From Comamonas granuli NBRC 101663 (GTDB lineage: Bacteria; Pseudomonadota; Gammaproteobacteria; Burkholderiales; Burkholderiaceae_C): 40,568 nucleotides of DNA. A model generated the notes under the pieces. It saw only the letters and a list, made by a program, of their open reading frames with translations, was not told the origin of the DNA and made no database searches. The DNA is taken from NCBI RefSeq assembly GCF_000739995.1, contig NZ_BBJX01000021.1, forward strand, positions 1 through 40,568, given 5' to 3'. The position numbers and the translations under genes were made by a program. This document shows positions 15,605-24,122 of the stretch, in pieces (positions within the stretch are counted from its first letter, which is position 1; the number at the start of each line of letters is the position of its first letter).

Positions 15605-16414
15605 TCAGGCCAGCCAGCGCTTGCGCCGCTTGTAGCTCTTGACGTCCTTGAAGCTCTTTCTCTCGCCGCCGCCGACGCCCAGATAGAACTCCTTGACGTC
15701 CTCGTTGCTCGCCAGGTAGTCGGCCGCGCCGTCCATGACGATGCGGCCGCTTTCCATGATGTAGCCGTAGTCGGAGTATTTGAGCGCCATGTTGGTGTTC
15801 TGCTCGGCCAGCACGAAGGTGACTTTTTCCTTCTTGTTGAGGTCTTGCACGATGTTGAACACCTCCTCGACGATCTGCGGCGCCAGGCCCATGGAGGGCT
15901 CGTCGAGCAGCACGATGCTGGGGTTGGCCATGATGGCGCGGCCGATGGCGCACATCTGCTGCTCGCCGCCCGAGGTGTAGGCCGCCTGGCTGGTGCGCCG
16001 CGTCTTCAGGCGCGGGAAGTAGTTGTAGACCTTCTCCAGGTTGGCCGCGATCTCGCCCTTGCTGGTGCGGGTATAGCTGCCGGTGAGCAGGTTTTCCTCG
16101 ATGGTCAGGTGGGCAAAGCAGTGGCGCCCCTCCATGACCTGCACCACGCCGCGCTTGACCAGGTCGGCGGGCGAGAGGTTCTCGATGCGCTCGCCGCGCA
16201 GCTCGATCGTGCCCTTGGTGACCTCGCCGCGCTCGCCCTTGAGCAGGTTGGAGATGGCACGCAGCGTGGTCGTCTTGCCCGCACCGTTGCCGCCCAGGAT
16301 GGCGACGATGCCGCCCTCGGGCACCTGCAGCGACACGCCCTTGAGCACCAGGATCACGTGGTTGTAGATGACCTCGATGCCGTTGACGTTGAGAACGATG
16401 TTTTTCGAATCCAT
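15605..16414 (-). CDS. livF: ABC transporter ATP-binding protein, LivF type
   Basis: A 269-residue ATPase subunit of a branched-chain-amino-acid-type (HAAT) importer. Walker A is GGNGAGKTT (41-49), the signature is TSGGEQQM (147-154), and Walker B is IVLLDEPSMGLAP (167-179). The QVMEGRHCFAHLTIEENLL segment (Q-loop region) is typical of LivF. The C-terminus carries an extra basic tail (KSYKRRKRWLA) beyond the usual end. It is separated from the upstream binding-protein gene by three hairpins. The liv name marks subunit type; the substrate need not be leucine. Confidence 0.88.
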   Translation of the reverse strand: MDSKNIVLNVNGIEVIYNHVILVLKGVSLQVPEGGIVAILGGNGAGKTTTLRAISNLLKGERGEVTKGTIELRGERIENLSPADLVKRGVVQVMEGRHCFAHLTIEENLLTGSYTRTSKGEIAANLEKVYNYFPRLKTRRTSQAAYTSGGEQQMCAIGRAIMANPSIVLLDEPSMGLAPQIVEEVFNIVQDLNKKEKVTFVLAEQNTNMALKYSDYGYIMESGRIVMDGAADYLASNEDVKEFYLGVGGGERKSFKDVKSYKRRKRWLA

Positions 16415-16441
16415 GGTGTTGCCTTCGCCTTTGCCAATCGG

Positions 16442-16522
16442 GAGGGCTGCACGGCAACCCTCGCGGCTGGCGGCTGCTGCATGCAGCCGTCAGCCCCCCT
16501 TGCGTGTCTGCGCAAGGGGGCT
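16442..16522 (-). promoter_or_regulatory. Three intercistronic stem-loops between the binding-protein gene and livF
   Basis: In transcript order: AGCCCCC-TTGCG paired across 16492-16522 (12 bp with one bulged base, loop 6 nt), CGGCTGC/GCAGCCG at 16471-16489 (7 bp, loop 5 nt), and GAGGG/CCCTC with an inner TGC/GCA at 16442-16462. No U-run follows. Position just after the binding-protein stop suggests 3'-end protection or partial termination that raises binding-protein mRNA above the ATPase mRNA, as known for maltose and histidine transport operons. Confidence 0.55.
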
Positions 16523-16529
16523 CCAACCA

Positions 16530-17858
16530 TCAAGAACTGCAGTCGGCCGGGTCGCGGCGCGTCATCTTCTTGTCGGCCAGGTACTTGTCCGCACCGGACT
16601 TGACCATGGGCTTCAAGATCTGCTCGTCGGCCTGGTACCAGTCCGAGGAGAAGTTCCACTTCTTGCCGTCCCAGGTGTGCACGCGCGCCCAGGTCGAGCC
16701 CATGTGGTCGGCGCAGCTCGTGGAGATGGGGCGCATCACGTCGTTGAAGCCCAGCGCGTCGAGCCGCTTCTGGTCGAGGTTGAGGTTTTCCATGCCCCAG
16801 CGCACCTGCTCGCCGGTCATGACCTTGCCCTTGCCGAAGCGCTCCTGCGCACGGCGCACGGCCTCGACGGCCAGCATCTGGATGATCACGCCGCGCGTGT
16901 AGAGCACCGAGCCCACTTCATCCTTGGGACCCGTGCCCTGGCCCTTGTCGTGCACGTGCTTGAGGATGTCCTGGATGACCTTGGACTGCGTGCCGTGGCC
17001 GTTGAGCGCCAGGGCGTGGTAGCCCTTGGCACCGTCGCCCACGTCGCGCACGTCGGGCTCGGCGCCGGCCCACCACACGCCGTACATCTTGTCGCGCGGG
17101 TAGCCGGTGGCCTGGGCTTCCTTGAGGGCGGTGGAGTTCATCACGCCCCAGCCCCACAGCAGCACGTAGTCGGGGCGGCTCTGGCGCACCTGCAGCCAGG
17201 TGGCCTTCTGCTCCACGCCGGGCGCCGTCACGGGCAGCATCTGCAGCTCGAAGCCGTGCATCTTGGAGCGTTCCTGCAAGAGCGGGATGGGCTCCTTGCC
17301 GAACGGGCTGTCGTGGTAGACCAGCGCGATCTTCTTGCCCTTGAGCTTGTCCAGGCCGCCGGCCTGCTTGCCGATGTGCTGGATCAGGATGTCGGCGCCC
17401 GTCCAGTAGCTGCCCATGTAGGGGAAGTTCCACTTGAAGGCCATGCCGTCCTGCGCCACCGACAGGCCGTAGCCCAGGGTCATCAGCGGGATCTTGTCCA
17501 CGGGCGCCTTCTCGGTCAGCGCGAAGGTGATGCCGGTGGCCTGCGGGTCGAACAGCGTCACGCCGGGGCGGCTCTTGAGGCGCTCGTAGCATTCCACGCC
17601 GCGGTCCGTGGCGTAGCCCGTCTCGCACTCCTCGAAGGTCAGCTTCACGCCGTTGATGCCGCCGTCGCGGGCGTTGATCATCTTGATGTAGTCCTGCTTG
17701 CCGTTGGCCCAGGGGGTGCCGTTGGGCGCGTAGGGGCCGGTGCGGTAGGACAGCAGCGGGAAGAACTGCTCCTTGGCCTGCGCCAGGGCGCTGGTGCTCA
17801 GCGTCGAGGCTCCGGCGGCCAGTACGGCGGCGGCCAGCACGATTTTGGATAGCTTCAT
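16530..17858 (-). CDS. ABC transporter periplasmic substrate-binding protein (Leu/Ile/Val-type)
   Basis: A 442-residue protein with a Sec signal peptide (MKLSKIVLAAAVLAAGASTL, cleavage likely after SALA near residue 26) and the periplasmic type-1 binding fold of LivK-like proteins. Visible: NGKQDYIKMINARDGGING, VKLTFEECETGYATDRGVEC, the IALVYHDSPFGKE block and a C-terminal EQVRWGMENLNLD. It binds an unknown small organic solute. The ATG at 17858 has a strong AAGGAG upstream. Although the frame stays open into the permease genes, the signal peptide and Shine-Dalgarno fix the start. A second binding protein (22857-24017) is encoded in the same cluster. Confidence 0.88.
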   Translation of the reverse strand: MKLSKIVLAAAVLAAGASTLSTSALAQAKEQFFPLLSYRTGPYAPNGTPWANGKQDYIKMINARDGGINGVKLTFEECETGYATDRGVECYERLKSRPGVTLFDPQATGITFALTEKAPVDKIPLMTLGYGLSVAQDGMAFKWNFPYMGSYWTGADILIQHIGKQAGGLDKLKGKKIALVYHDSPFGKEPIPLLQERSKMHGFELQMLPVTAPGVEQKATWLQVRQSRPDYVLLWGWGVMNSTALKEAQATGYPRDKMYGVWWAGAEPDVRDVGDGAKGYHALALNGHGTQSKVIQDILKHVHDKGQGTGPKDEVGSVLYTRGVIIQMLAVEAVRRAQERFGKGKVMTGEQVRWGMENLNLDQKRLDALGFNDVMRPISTSCADHMGSTWARVHTWDGKKWNFSSDWYQADEQILKPMVKSGADKYLADKKMTRRDPADCSS

Positions 17859-17917
17859 GGATGTCTCCTTGTGGTGGTTGGTTGACGAAGCGCGGGGGGA
17901 AAGGGGGAGGCGCAGGC

Positions 17918-18994
17918 TCAGTGCGGGAAGGGCCACAGGCGCAGCTTTTGCTTGCCGATGGACCAGAGCTTGGCCAGGCCGTGGGGCTCGACGATGAGGA
18001 ACCAGACGATGAGCGCGCCGAAGATCATCAGCTCGGCGTGCGATACGCCGGCGGTGGAGATCTCCACGCCGAACAGGCCGAACAGTGCGGGCAGGAACTG
18101 GTTGAGGAAGATGGGCAGCACCACGATGAAGGCCGCGCCGAAGAAGGCGCCCATGATGGAGCCCATGCCGCCGATGATGACCATGAACAGCAGGCGGAAC
18201 GACACTTCCACCGAGAACGCCGCCGGCTCCCACGAGCCCAGGTGCACGAAGGCCCACAGCGCGCCGGCCATGCCGACGATGAAGGAGCTCACGGCAAACG
18301 CCGAGAGCTTGGCGTACATGGGGCGGATGCCGATCACGGCGGCGGCCACGTCCATGTCGCGGATGGCCATCCACTCGCGGCCGATGGCGCTGCGCACCAG
18401 GTTCTTGGCCAGCAGGGCCACGACGACGAGCAGCGTGAGGCAGAACAGGTACTTGCTCACGGCGCTGTCGATGGGCAGGCCGAAGACCTGCAGGTTGTTC
18501 ACCGAGACCGAGCCGGAGTCGGAGTTGTTGGTGAACCACTTGATGCGCAGGAACATCCAGTCGCTGAAGAACTGCGCCGCCAGCGTGGCCACGGCCAGGT
18601 ACAGGCCCTTGACGCGCAGGCTGGGCAGGCCGAACAGGATGCCGAAGAAGGTGGCGCACAGCCCGCCCAGGATCAGCGCCGGCACCAGCGGCATGCCGGG
18701 AAAGCGCACGAAGAAGTTGAACGCCCCGTAGGCCCCCACGGCCATGAAGGCGCCCGAGCCGAGCGAGATCTGGCCGCAGTAGCCCACGAGGATGTTCACG
18801 CCCAGGGCGGCCATGGACATGATGACCAGCGGGATCAGGATGGCGCGGTAGAAGTAGTCCGAGGCCAGCAGCGGCACGGCGATGAAGGCCACGGCCAGCA
18901 GCAGCAGGACGGCGATGCGGTCCTGGGTGATGGGGAAGATCTGCTGGTCGGCCTGGTACGTCGTCTTGAACTGGCCGTTTTCGCGGTAGAACAT
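17918..18994 (-). CDS. livM: Branched-chain-amino-acid-type ABC permease, LivM type
   Basis: A 358-residue inner-membrane permease with about ten hydrophobic segments. Family marks: ALGVNILVGYCGQISLGSGAFMAVGAY (about residues 63-89), GLYLAVATLAAQFF, the cytoplasmic EAA-like loop GREWMAIRDMDVAAAVIGI (about 225-243), and SWEPAAFSVEVSFRLLFMVIIGGMGSIMGAFFGA near 272-305. There is a long hydrophilic N-terminus (YRENGQFKTTYQADQQIF) before TM1. GAGAGGA precedes ATG 18994. It pairs with LivH to form the membrane channel. Confidence 0.9.
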   Translation of the reverse strand: MFYRENGQFKTTYQADQQIFPITQDRIAVLLLLAVAFIAVPLLASDYFYRAILIPLVIMSMAALGVNILVGYCGQISLGSGAFMAVGAYGAFNFFVRFPGMPLVPALILGGLCATFFGILFGLPSLRVKGLYLAVATLAAQFFSDWMFLRIKWFTNNSDSGSVSVNNLQVFGLPIDSAVSKYLFCLTLLVVVALLAKNLVRSAIGREWMAIRDMDVAAAVIGIRPMYAKLSAFAVSSFIVGMAGALWAFVHLGSWEPAAFSVEVSFRLLFMVIIGGMGSIMGAFFGAAFIVVLPIFLNQFLPALFGLFGVEISTAGVSHAELMIFGALIVWFLIVEPHGLAKLWSIGKQKLRLWPFPH

Positions 18995-19009
18995 GGTTGG
19001 ATTCCTCTC

Positions 19010-19939
19010 TTACACGCGGTCGATGATTTTTTCGCCAAACAGGCCCTGCGGGCGGAACAGCAGGAACACGAGGGCCAGCACGTAGGCGAACCAGATCTCG
19101 ATGCCGCCGCCCACGAAGGGGCCGAGGTACACCTCGGAGAGCTTCTCGCCCACGCCGATGATCAGGCCGCCGATGATGGCGCCGGGCACCGAGGTCAGGC
19201 CGCCCAGGATCACCACCGGCAGCGCGCGCAGCGCCACCGTGGTGAGCGAGAACTGCACGCCGAGCTTGGAGCCCCAGATCATCCCGGCCACCAGGGCCAC
19301 GACGCCGGCCACGCACCAGACGATGACCCAGATGCGGTTGAGCGGGATGCCGATGGACTGGGCCGCCTGGTGGTCGTCGGCCACGGCGCGCAGGGCGCGG
19401 CCGGTCTTGGTCTTCTGGAAGAAGATGCTCAGCAGCAGCACCAGCGCGGCGGCGATGCCGGCGGCGATCACGTCCTCCTTGTTCACCAGCACGCCGCCCT
19501 CGAACATGGATTCGAGCAGGAACACCGGGTCCTTGGGCATGCCCACGTCGATCTTGTAGATGTCGCTGCCGAAGAAGGTCTGGCCCAGGCCCTCCAGGAA
19601 GTAGGTGATGCCCAGCGTGGCCATGAGCAGCGTGGCGCCTTCCTGGTTCACCAGGTGGCGCAGCACCAGCCGCTCGATGAACCAGGCCACGGCGAACATG
19701 CACACCCCGGCGATCAGGAAGGCGGCGATGTTGGCCACGACCATGTTGTCCATGCCGGTCCACTGCGGAATCCACTCGGCAAAGCGCGCCATGGCCAGGG
19801 CCGCGAACAGCACCATGGCGCCTTGCGCGAAGTTGAACACGCCCGAGGCCTTGAAGATCAGCACGAAGCCGAGTGCCACCAGCGCGTAAAGCATGCCGGC
19901 CATCAGGCCGCCGATCAGGGTTTCGAGAAAGAATGCCAT
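19010..19939 (-). CDS. livH: Branched-chain-amino-acid-type ABC permease, LivH type
   Basis: A 309-residue inner-membrane permease. It opens with ETLIGGLMAGMLYALVALGF and VFNFAQGAMVLFAAL, the LivH N-terminal signature, contains the GRALRAVADDHQAAQSIGI loop (EAA-like, about 190-208) and ends with GGLIIGVGEKLSEVYLG and RPQGLFGEKIIDRV. ATG 19939 lies 11 bp after the livG stop and 15 bp separate it from livM, so the genes are tightly packed. The Shine-Dalgarno is weak (GAAAGA), suggesting coupling to livG translation. Confidence 0.9.
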   Translation of the reverse strand: MAFFLETLIGGLMAGMLYALVALGFVLIFKASGVFNFAQGAMVLFAALAMARFAEWIPQWTGMDNMVVANIAAFLIAGVCMFAVAWFIERLVLRHLVNQEGATLLMATLGITYFLEGLGQTFFGSDIYKIDVGMPKDPVFLLESMFEGGVLVNKEDVIAAGIAAALVLLLSIFFQKTKTGRALRAVADDHQAAQSIGIPLNRIWVIVWCVAGVVALVAGMIWGSKLGVQFSLTTVALRALPVVILGGLTSVPGAIIGGLIIGVGEKLSEVYLGPFVGGGIEIWFAYVLALVFLLFRPQGLFGEKIIDRV

Positions 19940-19950
19940 GTGCGTGTCTT

Positions 19951-20736
19951 TCAGTGGCTGGTGCCCAGGTAGGCACGGATCACGTCTTCGTTGTTGCGCA
20001 CCTCGTCGGGCGCGCCGTCGCCGATCTTCTTGCCGTAGTCCAGCACCACGACGCGGTCGGAGATGTCCATGACCACGCCCATGTCGTGCTCGATGAGCAC
20101 GATGGTGGTGCCGAATTCGTCGTTCACGTCCAGGATGAAGCGGCACATGTCCTGCTTCTCCTCCACGTTCATGCCGGCCATGGGCTCGTCGAGCAGCAGC
20201 ACCTGCGGCTCCATGGCCAGGGCACGGCCCAGGTCCACGCGCTTTTGCAGGCCGTAGGGCAACTGGCCCACGGGGGTCTTGCGGTGCGCCTGGATCTCCA
20301 GGAAGTCGATGATGTGCTCGACCTTCTCGCGGTGCGCGATCTCCTCGCGCTCGGCCGGGCCCCAGCGCAGCGCCTGCATCAGCAGGCCGCTTTTGATCTT
20401 GAGGTTGCGCCCGGTCATGATGTTGTCGATCACGCTCATGCCCTTGAACAGGGCCAGGTTCTGGAAGGTGCGCGCAATGCCCATCTCCGCCACCTGGCGG
20501 CTGTTCATGTGGCTGAAGGTCTGGCCGCGGAAGGTGATCGAGCCCTCGGAAGGCGTGTAGACGCCGTTGATGCAGTTGAGCATGGAGCTCTTGCCGGCGC
20601 CGTTGGGGCCGATGATGGAGCGGATCTCGTGCTCGCGCACGTTGAACGAGATGTCCGTCAAGGCCTTGACGCCGCCAAAGCGCAGGCTGATGTTCTTGAC
20701 GTCGAGGATGACGTCGCCGATCTTTTTCTGAGTCAT
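19951..20736 (-). CDS. livG: ABC transporter ATP-binding protein, LivG type
   Basis: A 261-residue ATPase subunit. Walker A is GPNGAGKSS (43-51); the signature region reads LPYGLQKRVDLGRAL (159-173), the non-canonical form usual in LivG (YG in place of SGG); Walker B is VLLLDEPMAGMN (179-190); the switch histidine is in IVLIEHDMGVV. It works with LivF as the ATPase pair. GGAAAG lies just upstream of ATG 20736. The preceding gene (CoA ligase) stops 18 bp away. Confidence 0.9.
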   Translation of the reverse strand: MTQKKIGDVILDVKNISLRFGGVKALTDISFNVREHEIRSIIGPNGAGKSSMLNCINGVYTPSEGSITFRGQTFSHMNSRQVAEMGIARTFQNLALFKGMSVIDNIMTGRNLKIKSGLLMQALRWGPAEREEIAHREKVEHIIDFLEIQAHRKTPVGQLPYGLQKRVDLGRALAMEPQVLLLDEPMAGMNVEEKQDMCRFILDVNDEFGTTIVLIEHDMGVVMDISDRVVVLDYGKKIGDGAPDEVRNNEDVIRAYLGTSH

Positions 20737-20754
20737 GGGGTGCTTTCCGGTGTC

Positions 20755-22689
20755 TCAGGCCGCGGCCTTCACGGACGCATGGATCTTGGCGTCGAGGATT
20801 TGCAGCGTGGCGCTCACGCTGCCGGTGCGGCCGTCCTCGAACTTGACCTGGGTTTCGATGTACTGCTCCTTGCGGCCGGCGTAGAGCGCGTCCACGAGCA
20901 CGGCGTACTTCTGCGCGATGAAGCCGCGGCGCACCTTGCGCGTGCGCGTGAGCTCGTCGTCGTCGGGGTCCAGCTCCTTGTGCAGCACGAGAAAGCGCGC
21001 CACCTGCGTGTCGGCCATGCCGGGCTCGCCGGCGAGGTCGGCGTTGACCTGGCCCACGCAGTCGGCAATGAGCTGCAGCACCTGCGGCTTGGAGGCCAGG
21101 TCCACGTAGCCGCCGTAGGGCAGGCCCTGGCGCTCGGCCCAGTTGCCCACGGCCTCGAAGTCGATGTTGATGAAGGCGCACACCTGGTCACGGTCGTGGC
21201 CGAAGCACACGGCCTCCTTGACCTGCGGGAAGAACTTGAGCTTGTTCTCGATGTAGTTGGGCGCGAACATGGCGCCGCCCTTGAGCTTGCCCACGTCCTT
21301 GGCGCGGTCGATGATGCGCAGCTGGCCGCTGGCGTCGATCAGGCCGGCATCGCCGGTGTGGAAGTAGCCCTGCGCGTCGATGACCTCGGCCGTCGCGTCG
21401 GGGCGCTTGTAGTACTCCTTGAGCACGGACACGCCCTTGACCAGCACCTCGCCGCTGTCGGCGATCTTGAGCTCGATGCCCGGCGCCGGATGGCCCACGC
21501 TGTTCAAGTCCACCTGGCCGTCGCGCTGCAGGCAGACGTAGGCGCAGGTCTCGGTCTGGCCGTAGAGCTGCTTGAGGTTGATGCCGATGGAGCGGTAGAA
21601 GCGGAACAGGTCCGGCCCGATGGCCGCACCCGCGGTATAGGCCACGCGGATGCGCGACAGACCCAGCACGTTGCGCAGCGGGCCGTAGATGACCAGGCTG
21701 TACCACTGGTACAGCAGGCGGTCGAGGGCGCCCACGCTCTTGCCGTCGAGGATGTTCGAACCCACGCGGCGCGCATGCGCCATGGCCTTGGCATAGAGCC
21801 AGCGCTTGAAGGGGGCGGCGTCTTCCATGCGGATGGAGACGGAGGTGAGCATGCCCTCGAACACGCGCGGCGGCGCGAAGTAGTAGGTCGGGCCGATCTC
21901 GCGCAGGTCGATGGACACCGTGCTGGCCGACTCGGGGCAGTTGATGGTGAAGCCCGCCACCAGCCACTGCGCGACGGAGAACAGGTGGTCGCCCACCCAG
22001 GCCGGCGGCAGGTAGGAGATGATGTTGTCGCTGGGGCCCAGGCGATCGACTTCCACCCCGCCCTGGGCCGAGGCGATGAAGGCCGAGTGCGTGAGGCACA
22101 CGCCCTTGGGCTTGCCCGTGGTGCCCGAGGTGTAGAGGATCACCGAGATGTCGTCGGGGCGGATCTGCGCCATCTCCTTGGACAGCGCATCCGGGTGCTT
22201 GGCCGCCCATTCGGCGCCCAGGGCCATGAGCTGCGCCGTGCTGATGAGGCCCGGCTGGTCGTAATTGCGCAGGCCGCGCGGGTCGTCGTAGATGATGTGG
22301 GCGATGCTGGGCACGGTCTCGCGCACCTCCAGCAGCTTGTCCACCTGCTCCTGGTTTTCGGCAAAGAAGAACTGGACCTCGGCGTCCTCGATGACGAAGG
22401 CCATCTCCGAGGCCACGGCGTCCTGGTAGAGCGGAATGGGCACGCCGCCCACGCATTGCACGGCCACCATGCCCATGTACAGGTGCGGGCGGTTGTCGCC
22501 GATCAGCGCCAGGTTCTGCCCCCGGCGAAAGCCCAGGGCCAGCAGGCCGCAGGCCAGTTGCTGCACGCTGGTGGCGGCATCCTTCCAGCTCCAGGTTTGC
22601 CAGATGCCGTACTCTTTTTCACGGATGGCCGCGTCGGCCGGGCGTTCGGCGGCGTGTTTGAGCAGCAGTTGCGGGAACGTGGTCTTCAT
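20755..22689 (-). CDS. Long-chain acyl-CoA synthetase-like AMP-binding protein
   Basis: A 644-residue adenylate-forming CoA ligase. The ATP loop ILYTSGTTGKPKGV is intact (near residue 180), followed by YLPPAWVGDH, the adenine motif LYGQTETCAY (near 385), GYFHTGDAGLID and the RIIDRAKDVGKLKGG hinge. The layout resembles long-chain FadD/ACSBG-type ligases more than benzoate ligases. ATG 22689 (MKTTFPQLLLKHAAERPAD) has AGGACC upstream; a possible longer start exists but is less typical. It is encoded between a binding protein and the LivG ATPase, so the imported solute may be a carboxylic acid activated on entry. Substrate unknown. Confidence 0.87.
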   Translation of the reverse strand: MKTTFPQLLLKHAAERPADAAIREKEYGIWQTWSWKDAATSVQQLACGLLALGFRRGQNLALIGDNRPHLYMGMVAVQCVGGVPIPLYQDAVASEMAFVIEDAEVQFFFAENQEQVDKLLEVRETVPSIAHIIYDDPRGLRNYDQPGLISTAQLMALGAEWAAKHPDALSKEMAQIRPDDISVILYTSGTTGKPKGVCLTHSAFIASAQGGVEVDRLGPSDNIISYLPPAWVGDHLFSVAQWLVAGFTINCPESASTVSIDLREIGPTYYFAPPRVFEGMLTSVSIRMEDAAPFKRWLYAKAMAHARRVGSNILDGKSVGALDRLLYQWYSLVIYGPLRNVLGLSRIRVAYTAGAAIGPDLFRFYRSIGINLKQLYGQTETCAYVCLQRDGQVDLNSVGHPAPGIELKIADSGEVLVKGVSVLKEYYKRPDATAEVIDAQGYFHTGDAGLIDASGQLRIIDRAKDVGKLKGGAMFAPNYIENKLKFFPQVKEAVCFGHDRDQVCAFINIDFEAVGNWAERQGLPYGGYVDLASKPQVLQLIADCVGQVNADLAGEPGMADTQVARFLVLHKELDPDDDELTRTRKVRRGFIAQKYAVLVDALYAGRKEQYIETQVKFEDGRTGSVSATLQILDAKIHASVKAAA

Positions 22690-22793
22690 TCCGGGTCCTA
22701 TGATGGTTTCTGCAGGCGGCTGGCGCGGGACAGCATGCCCGGGTGTCGCCGTGGAGACTTGCATGGCATGGTAGGAGTCAGTTTGACGTCCTC

Positions 22794-22811
22794 TTGTCTT
22801 TGCAATGACAA
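22794..22811. promoter_or_regulatory. Dyad TTGTC-N8-GACAA upstream of the CoA-ligase gene (candidate Crp/Fnr-type operator, site 1)
   Basis: TTGTCTTTGCAATGACAA is an 18-bp near-perfect palindrome (one mismatched pair), 105 bp before the ligase ATG, in the 167-bp gap between the second binding-protein gene and the ligase. A similar dyad is at 24105-24122. I see no standard -10/-35 pair here that I would defend. The gap holds no gene. Confidence 0.5.
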
Positions 22812-22856
22812 TTCCAGGGTAAATACTGACAGGAGGAACCCGTGGGCCTGCCGTTT

Positions 22857-24017
22857 TCAGCGCACGAAGCGGCCCTCGCGGTTCACCAGCGTGAGCTCGA
22901 CGAAGCGCGAGGCGTTGCGCTCGGGCACGCTGGCGTTGATCTCGAAGCCCCCCAGGTCCATCTTGCGCAGTGTCCAGGTGGCGTCGATGAAGGCGGCGCG
23001 CGTGGGGTTCTTGCCGGCGCGCTGCAGGGCCTCGGAGAACACGCGGGCGTTGATGTAGCCCTCCAGCGCCAGGTGGGAGGGCTCGGCCTGCTGGCCGGCG
23101 GCCTTCCAGGCGGCCTGGAAGTCGCGCACCACGGGGATGATGGTGTTGGTCGGCAGGGGCATGACCTGCGAGACCACCAGGCCCTTGGCCTGGCTGCCCA
23201 GGGCCTTGACGTTGGCCGTGGTGCCCAGCACCGAGAGCGCATACGGCGTCACCCCCGGGCGCAGCGGGCGGAAGGCCTTGATGAACTCCAGCGCCGGCTT
23301 GCCCGCCAGCCCCACGAGCACGGCTTCGGCGTTGGCGTCGGCCATCTTCTGGGCCGCGGCGGCGGCGTCGGCGGCGTTGTTCTCCACCGTGGCGGTGCGC
23401 GCTGCGGGCAGCCCGGCCTGCTCCATGGCCTTGCGCGCGCCCTCGAACACCTCCTGGCCGAAGGTGTTGTTCTGGTAGACCACGGCGATGCGCTGCATGC
23501 CCAGCGTCGCCAGGTGCTGCACGCATTTCGCCGCCTCCTCGGCGTAGCTGGCGCGGATGTTGAACACCTGGCGCGCGCCGGGAATGCGGCTGAGCTGCCC
23601 GCCCGTGAACGGGGCGAAGAAGGGGATGCCGCTGTCCTTCACCTTGGGCAGCATGGCCTCGACCATGGGCGTGCCCATGCAGTTGAACAGGGCAAAGCAG
23701 TCGCTCTCGGCCAGAAAGGTATCGAGGTTGGCGAGCGCGCGCGGCACCTCGTAGCCGTCGTCCAGCGTCTGCAGCTCGATCTGGCGCCCGTGGATGCCGC
23801 CGCGTGCGTTGATGGCGGCAAAGGCCGCCTGGGCGCCCTGGTGCATGGCCGAGCCCAGGTCGCCCAGCGGGCCGGTCAGGGCGGTGGACTGGCACAGCCG
23901 CAGCGCCGCCTCCTGGGCGCGTGCCGCCGGCGGCGCGGCCAGGGCGGGAAGGGCCAGCGCGGCGCCGGCCAGCAGGCGGCGGCGGCTCAGGGCGGCTGGG
24001 GGGGAAAGCTCGTGCAT
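22857..24017 (-). CDS. ABC transporter periplasmic substrate-binding protein (second copy in cluster)
   Basis: A 386-residue Leu/Ile/Val-type binding protein, only distantly like the other one in the cluster. The N-terminus has SRRRLLAGAALALPALAA and AARA, a twin-arginine-like signal followed by a hydrophobic stretch, cleavage likely before QEAALR. Then: STALTGPLGDLGSAMHQGAQ, AAFAAINARGGIHGRQIEL (the family N-lobe), VVYQNNTFGQEVFEGA, and a C-terminal SHLALEGYINARVFSEAL. ATG 24017 has GGAGA upstream; an ATG at 24080 would put the arginines too far in. First gene of the minus-strand unit and divergent from the Crp/Fnr gene. Confidence 0.87.
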   Translation of the reverse strand: MHELSPPAALSRRRLLAGAALALPALAAPPAARAQEAALRLCQSTALTGPLGDLGSAMHQGAQAAFAAINARGGIHGRQIELQTLDDGYEVPRALANLDTFLAESDCFALFNCMGTPMVEAMLPKVKDSGIPFFAPFTGGQLSRIPGARQVFNIRASYAEEAAKCVQHLATLGMQRIAVVYQNNTFGQEVFEGARKAMEQAGLPAARTATVENNAADAAAAAQKMADANAEAVLVGLAGKPALEFIKAFRPLRPGVTPYALSVLGTTANVKALGSQAKGLVVSQVMPLPTNTIIPVVRDFQAAWKAAGQQAEPSHLALEGYINARVFSEALQRAGKNPTRAAFIDATWTLRKMDLGGFEINASVPERNASRFVELTLVNREGRFVR

Positions 24018-24104
24018 CGCAGTCTCCGAATGGACAGGGGGCGCTACGCACAGGGGCGGCGCTTCCTGTATGGTTGCCATCTTGTCGCCTGAATTGGAAA
24101 TTTT

Positions 24105-24122
24105 TTGTCCTTATGACGACAT
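24105..24122. promoter_or_regulatory. Dyad TTGTC-N8-GACAT in the Crp/Fnr divergent gap (candidate operator, site 2)
   Basis: TTGTCCTTATGACGACAT has the same half-sites and spacing as site 1. It lies 34 bp before the regulator ATG and 87 bp before the binding-protein ATG, in the most AT-rich part of the gap. A further TTGTC half-site is at 24082-24086. Shared form: TTGTCnTnnnnAnGACAW. Confidence 0.5.

Noticed and set aside
16530-19976. The binding-protein frame stays open through the permease genes, giving a possible giant fusion protein
   Set aside because: The signal peptide at residue 1 from ATG 17858, its AAGGAG and homologue length fix a normal start; the upstream part is nonsense in that frame.
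19873-23058. A frame of more than 1000 codons antisense to the LivH, LivG and CoA-ligase genes
   Set aside because: Shadow frame of high-GC genes; the reverse strand has Walker and AMP-binding motifs, this strand has none.
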